Below are positions 61,935-64,000 of a DNA stretch of 64,000 nucleotides, one piece after another. Every line of letters starts with the position of its first letter. Position 1 is the stretch's first letter. The position numbers and the translations under genes are program-made. The stretch comes from Pseudomonas putida (lineage in GTDB: Bacteria > Pseudomonadota > Gammaproteobacteria > Pseudomonadales > Pseudomonadaceae): NCBI RefSeq assembly GCF_028682455.1, contig NZ_JANHLD010000001.1:620001-684000 (forward strand), read 5' to 3'. The notes below the pieces were generated by a model. It had not been told where the DNA came from. It searched no databases and saw nothing but the letters and a program-made list of their open reading frames with translations.

Positions 61935-64000
61935 TTAGAATGTGCCGCGCAGGGTCAGCATGTAGTTGCGCGGCGCCCCGTACCAGTTGCCGCCATCGCT
62001 GGAGTTGACCGTCTGGTAGTAGGTCTTGTCGAACAGGTTGTTGGCATTGACCTGCGCGGTCCAGTGCTGGTCGATCTTGTATTCGACCAGGCTGTTCCAT
62101 ACGGCATAGCCGGACTGCTCGAACGAGTACGCCTCTGCCGAGCTCAGGCTGCCGTCAGGCAGGCGGTGCTGTACGAAGCCGCTCTTGTAGCTGTCGCTCT
62201 GGATGGTCGCACCCAGGCCAACTTTCCAGCGTTCCAGCTCGCCCGGCAGTTGGTAGGTGGTGAAGAACTTGAACAGATGCTTGGGCGTTTGCGTGCTCAT
62301 CGGCTTGCCGTCGTTGGCCGAGTCGCCTGCGGTGCGCTGTTTGTTGAGGTTCAGCGTGTAGCCGACGATGGCCTGCCAGCCCGGCGCCAGTTCACCGGAT
62401 AGCTCGGTATCGATGCCCTTGCTCACCACTTCGCCGGAGGCGGTATAGAAGCCGTTGCCGGTACTCACCGCCTCGTTCTGGCGCTTGGTGTAGTACAACG
62501 CCGAGGAGAGATTCAGGGCACCGCCGAGCAGTTCGCCCTTGGTACCGAACTCATAGGTTTCACCCTCGATCGGGTCCAGTGGGTGACCGCTCTGGGATTT
62601 ATACGCGGTCTGGGGCGAGAAGATCTCGGCGTAACTGGTGTACAGCGACCATTGTTCGGTCACCTCCAGCACCAGGGCGCCAAATGGAGTGACTTCGCCG
62701 CGGTTGCTTTCCTTGACCCGGTTATCGGCGTTGAAGCTCGGCACCACGGTGCGCACGTTGTCGCGGTAGTCCGAATAGCGCGCGCCCAGGGTCAGGTGGA
62801 GCGGGTCGGCAAGCTGCGCCTTGAGGGTGGTGTAGGCGCCGGATTTTCGCTGGTTCCAGTCCGGGTTGTAGTAGTAGATCCCGGGTGTGGGCGGTTTGGG
62901 CATGGAGCCGGCGTCGCCGGTGTTGATGTCGAACGGTACGTTGATGGCGCTGGGTGTGGTCAGGTCGCTGTGGTCGGAGTAACTGCGCATGACTTCGGCG
63001 TAGTCGGCACCGACCAGCAGTTCATGTTGCAGGCCGAAGGCGTTGAATTTACCGGAGACGTTGGTATCGAACAGGTCTTGCTCAATGCTGTAGCCACGGA
63101 TGAAACGCGAGAAGATCGTGCCATTGGTGACGTTCGGGGTGACCGAGCTCTTCACCTCGCCGATGTCCTGGGTGGAGTCGAATTTGCTCTTCGTGTAGCT
63201 GGTGTTGATCTTCCAGTTGTCGTTGAAGGCGTGCTCGACCTTGGCGAAGTACTCGGTACGCTTGTAGTTGTTGGCTGACCAGTCGGCAGCCAGCGAGGTG
63301 CTGCGCGAGGCGCCAAGTTCTGTACCGTCCTTGTAGCGCACCAGCCCCCGGTCCCAATAGCCATCCATGTCGCGCCATTCGTAGGTACCGCCCACTGTCA
63401 GCAGGGTTTCCGGCGTCAGGTCGGCTTCCAGGGTGCCGAACACCACGTGCTTCTCGCTGTCGGCATTGTCGTAGAAGTACTTTTTGTCTTCATACGACAT
63501 GGCCATCCGGCCGCGCAGGGCGCCATCGAAACCCAGGGGGCCGGTAACATCCACTTCGGTACGGTAGTTGTCCCAGCTGCCTGCCGACTGGCTGACCTTC
63601 AGTTGGTCGTAGGCCAGCGCACGCTTGCGAACCAGGTTGATGCTGCCACCGGGGTCGCCGGTACCGCCATACAGGCCATCGGAACCGCGCAGCACCTCGA
63701 CGTGATCGTAGGCGGTCATGTCTGGCAGGGTGTCGAAGGCCTCGTTGCGCAGCATCGGCGCACCGCCATCCGTCTGGATGCTGCGAATCACAAAGCCCCG
63801 GGAGTAGATCTCGTTCTTCGAGTCGTTGCCGCCCACTACGGTGATGCCGGTGGTCTGGTCGAGCACCTGGGTCAGGCTGCTCAGGTTCTGGTCTTCCATG
63901 CGCTGCTTGCTCATGACCGAAACCGATTGCGGCGTTTCACGCAGGCTGCGCGGTGTCTTGCCTCCTGCACCGATGGCGCCGGAGGTGTAGGAGCCGGTGT
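61935..64000 (-). CDS. TonB-dependent siderophore receptor, N-terminus beyond the window
   Basis: At least 688 residues of an outer-membrane ferric-siderophore receptor; the frame is open to the right edge, where it reads TGSYTSGAIGAGGKTPRSLRETPQSVSVM, the region just before the plug domain. Plug motifs are LTQVLDQTTGITVVGG, FVIRSIQTDGGAP and DHVEVLRGSDGLYGGTGDPGGSINLVRKR. The barrel ends NLFDKTYYQTVNSSDGGNWYGAPRNYMLTLRGTF, with the C-terminal Phe. The missing N-terminus probably holds the signal peptide, possibly a secretin-like signalling domain. Expected to be Fur-regulated. The siderophore is not readable. Confidence 0.93.
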   Translation of the reverse strand, partial: TGSYTSGAIGAGGKTPRSLRETPQSVSVMSKQRMEDQNLSSLTQVLDQTTGITVVGGNDSKNEIYSRGFVIRSIQTDGGAPMLRNEAFDTLPDMTAYDHVEVLRGSDGLYGGTGDPGGSINLVRKRALAYDQLKVSQSAGSWDNYRTEVDVTGPLGFDGALRGRMAMSYEDKKYFYDNADSEKHVVFGTLEADLTPETLLTVGGTYEWRDMDGYWDRGLVRYKDGTELGASRSTSLAADWSANNYKRTEYFAKVEHAFNDNWKINTSYTKSKFDSTQDIGEVKSSVTPNVTNGTIFSRFIRGYSIEQDLFDTNVSGKFNAFGLQHELLVGADYAEVMRSYSDHSDLTTPSAINVPFDINTGDAGSMPKPPTPGIYYYNPDWNQRKSGAYTTLKAQLADPLHLTLGARYSDYRDNVRTVVPSFNADNRVKESNRGEVTPFGALVLEVTEQWSLYTSYAEIFSPQTAYKSQSGHPLDPIEGETYEFGTKGELLGGALNLSSALYYTKRQNEAVSTGNGFYTASGEVVSKGIDTELSGELAPGWQAIVGYTLNLNKQRTAGDSANDGKPMSTQTPKHLFKFFTTYQLPGELERWKVGLGATIQSDSYKSGFVQHRLPDGSLSSAEAYSFEQSGYAVWNSLVEYKIDQHWTAQVNANNLFDKTYYQTVNSSDGGNWYGAPRNYMLTLRGTF

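Overview
The window is chromosomal DNA of a fluorescent Pseudomonas, most likely of the P. putida group. Coding is GC-rich and dense. The order DAHP synthase - PilZ - panE - cysB - cysH - thrH - pabB - prp - acnB - miaE resembles the P. putida core genome as I remember it. About ten intergenic spaces carry the REP palindrome typical of that group (core GAGCGGGCTTGCCCCGCG). No rRNA, tRNA, CRISPR array, complete insertion sequence or prophage is visible.

Layout. 0-7.6 kb: DAHP synthase (partial), PilZ protein, panE, 5'-nucleotidase, universal stress protein, cysB, cysH, thrH, pabB. 7.6-10.8 kb: a three-gene operon of ATP-grasp ligase, inactive transglutaminase-7TM protein and retropepsin-like protease. 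11.0-22.2 kb: a complete propionate (2-methylcitrate) locus, GntR regulator-prpB-prpC-acnD-prpF-prpD, converging on acnB across a bidirectional terminator. 22.5-28.2 kb: DUF1289 protein, tandem universal stress protein behind a perfect ANR/FNR box, miaE, and a MarR-HlyD-EmrB efflux operon with strong operator palindromes. 28.2-34.9 kb: lpxH-ppiB, glnS-cysS, and an OmpR-type two-component pair. 35.0-36.4 kb: an AT-richer insert with a frameshifted TauE/SafE permease. 36.4-41.2 kb: ilvE, LysE-family exporter with divergent Lrp regulator, ABC-F ATPase, VOC protein. 41.2-45.0 kb: OprB porin and PQQ glucose dehydrogenase. 45.1-50.8 kb: phosphodiesterase, then LysR and an agmatine operon (deiminase, carbamoylputrescine amidase, periplasmic polyamine-binding protein, Tat-exported second deiminase). 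50.8-57.7 kb: beta-barrel protein, LysR with a divergent two-domain D-2-hydroxyacid dehydrogenase, and an orphan NuoA-like protein coupled to a cation/proton antiporter. 57.9-64 kb: short Ppx/GppA phosphatase, a 27-residue membrane microprotein, katG, a decayed TonB-receptor tail, and a TonB-dependent siderophore receptor running off the right edge.

The main points for a second look are: the orphan NuoA paralogue with a cation antiporter; the agmatine operon with one cytoplasmic and one exported deiminase; two independent single-base frameshifts in G-runs (sensor kinase at about 32.92 kb, TauE permease at about 35.69 kb); a 138-bp nested inverted repeat upstream of acnB; clear ANR, GntR, MarR and LysR operator candidates; and the amidoligase/protease operon. 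All functional calls come from reading the sequence and recalling families. No database search was run.
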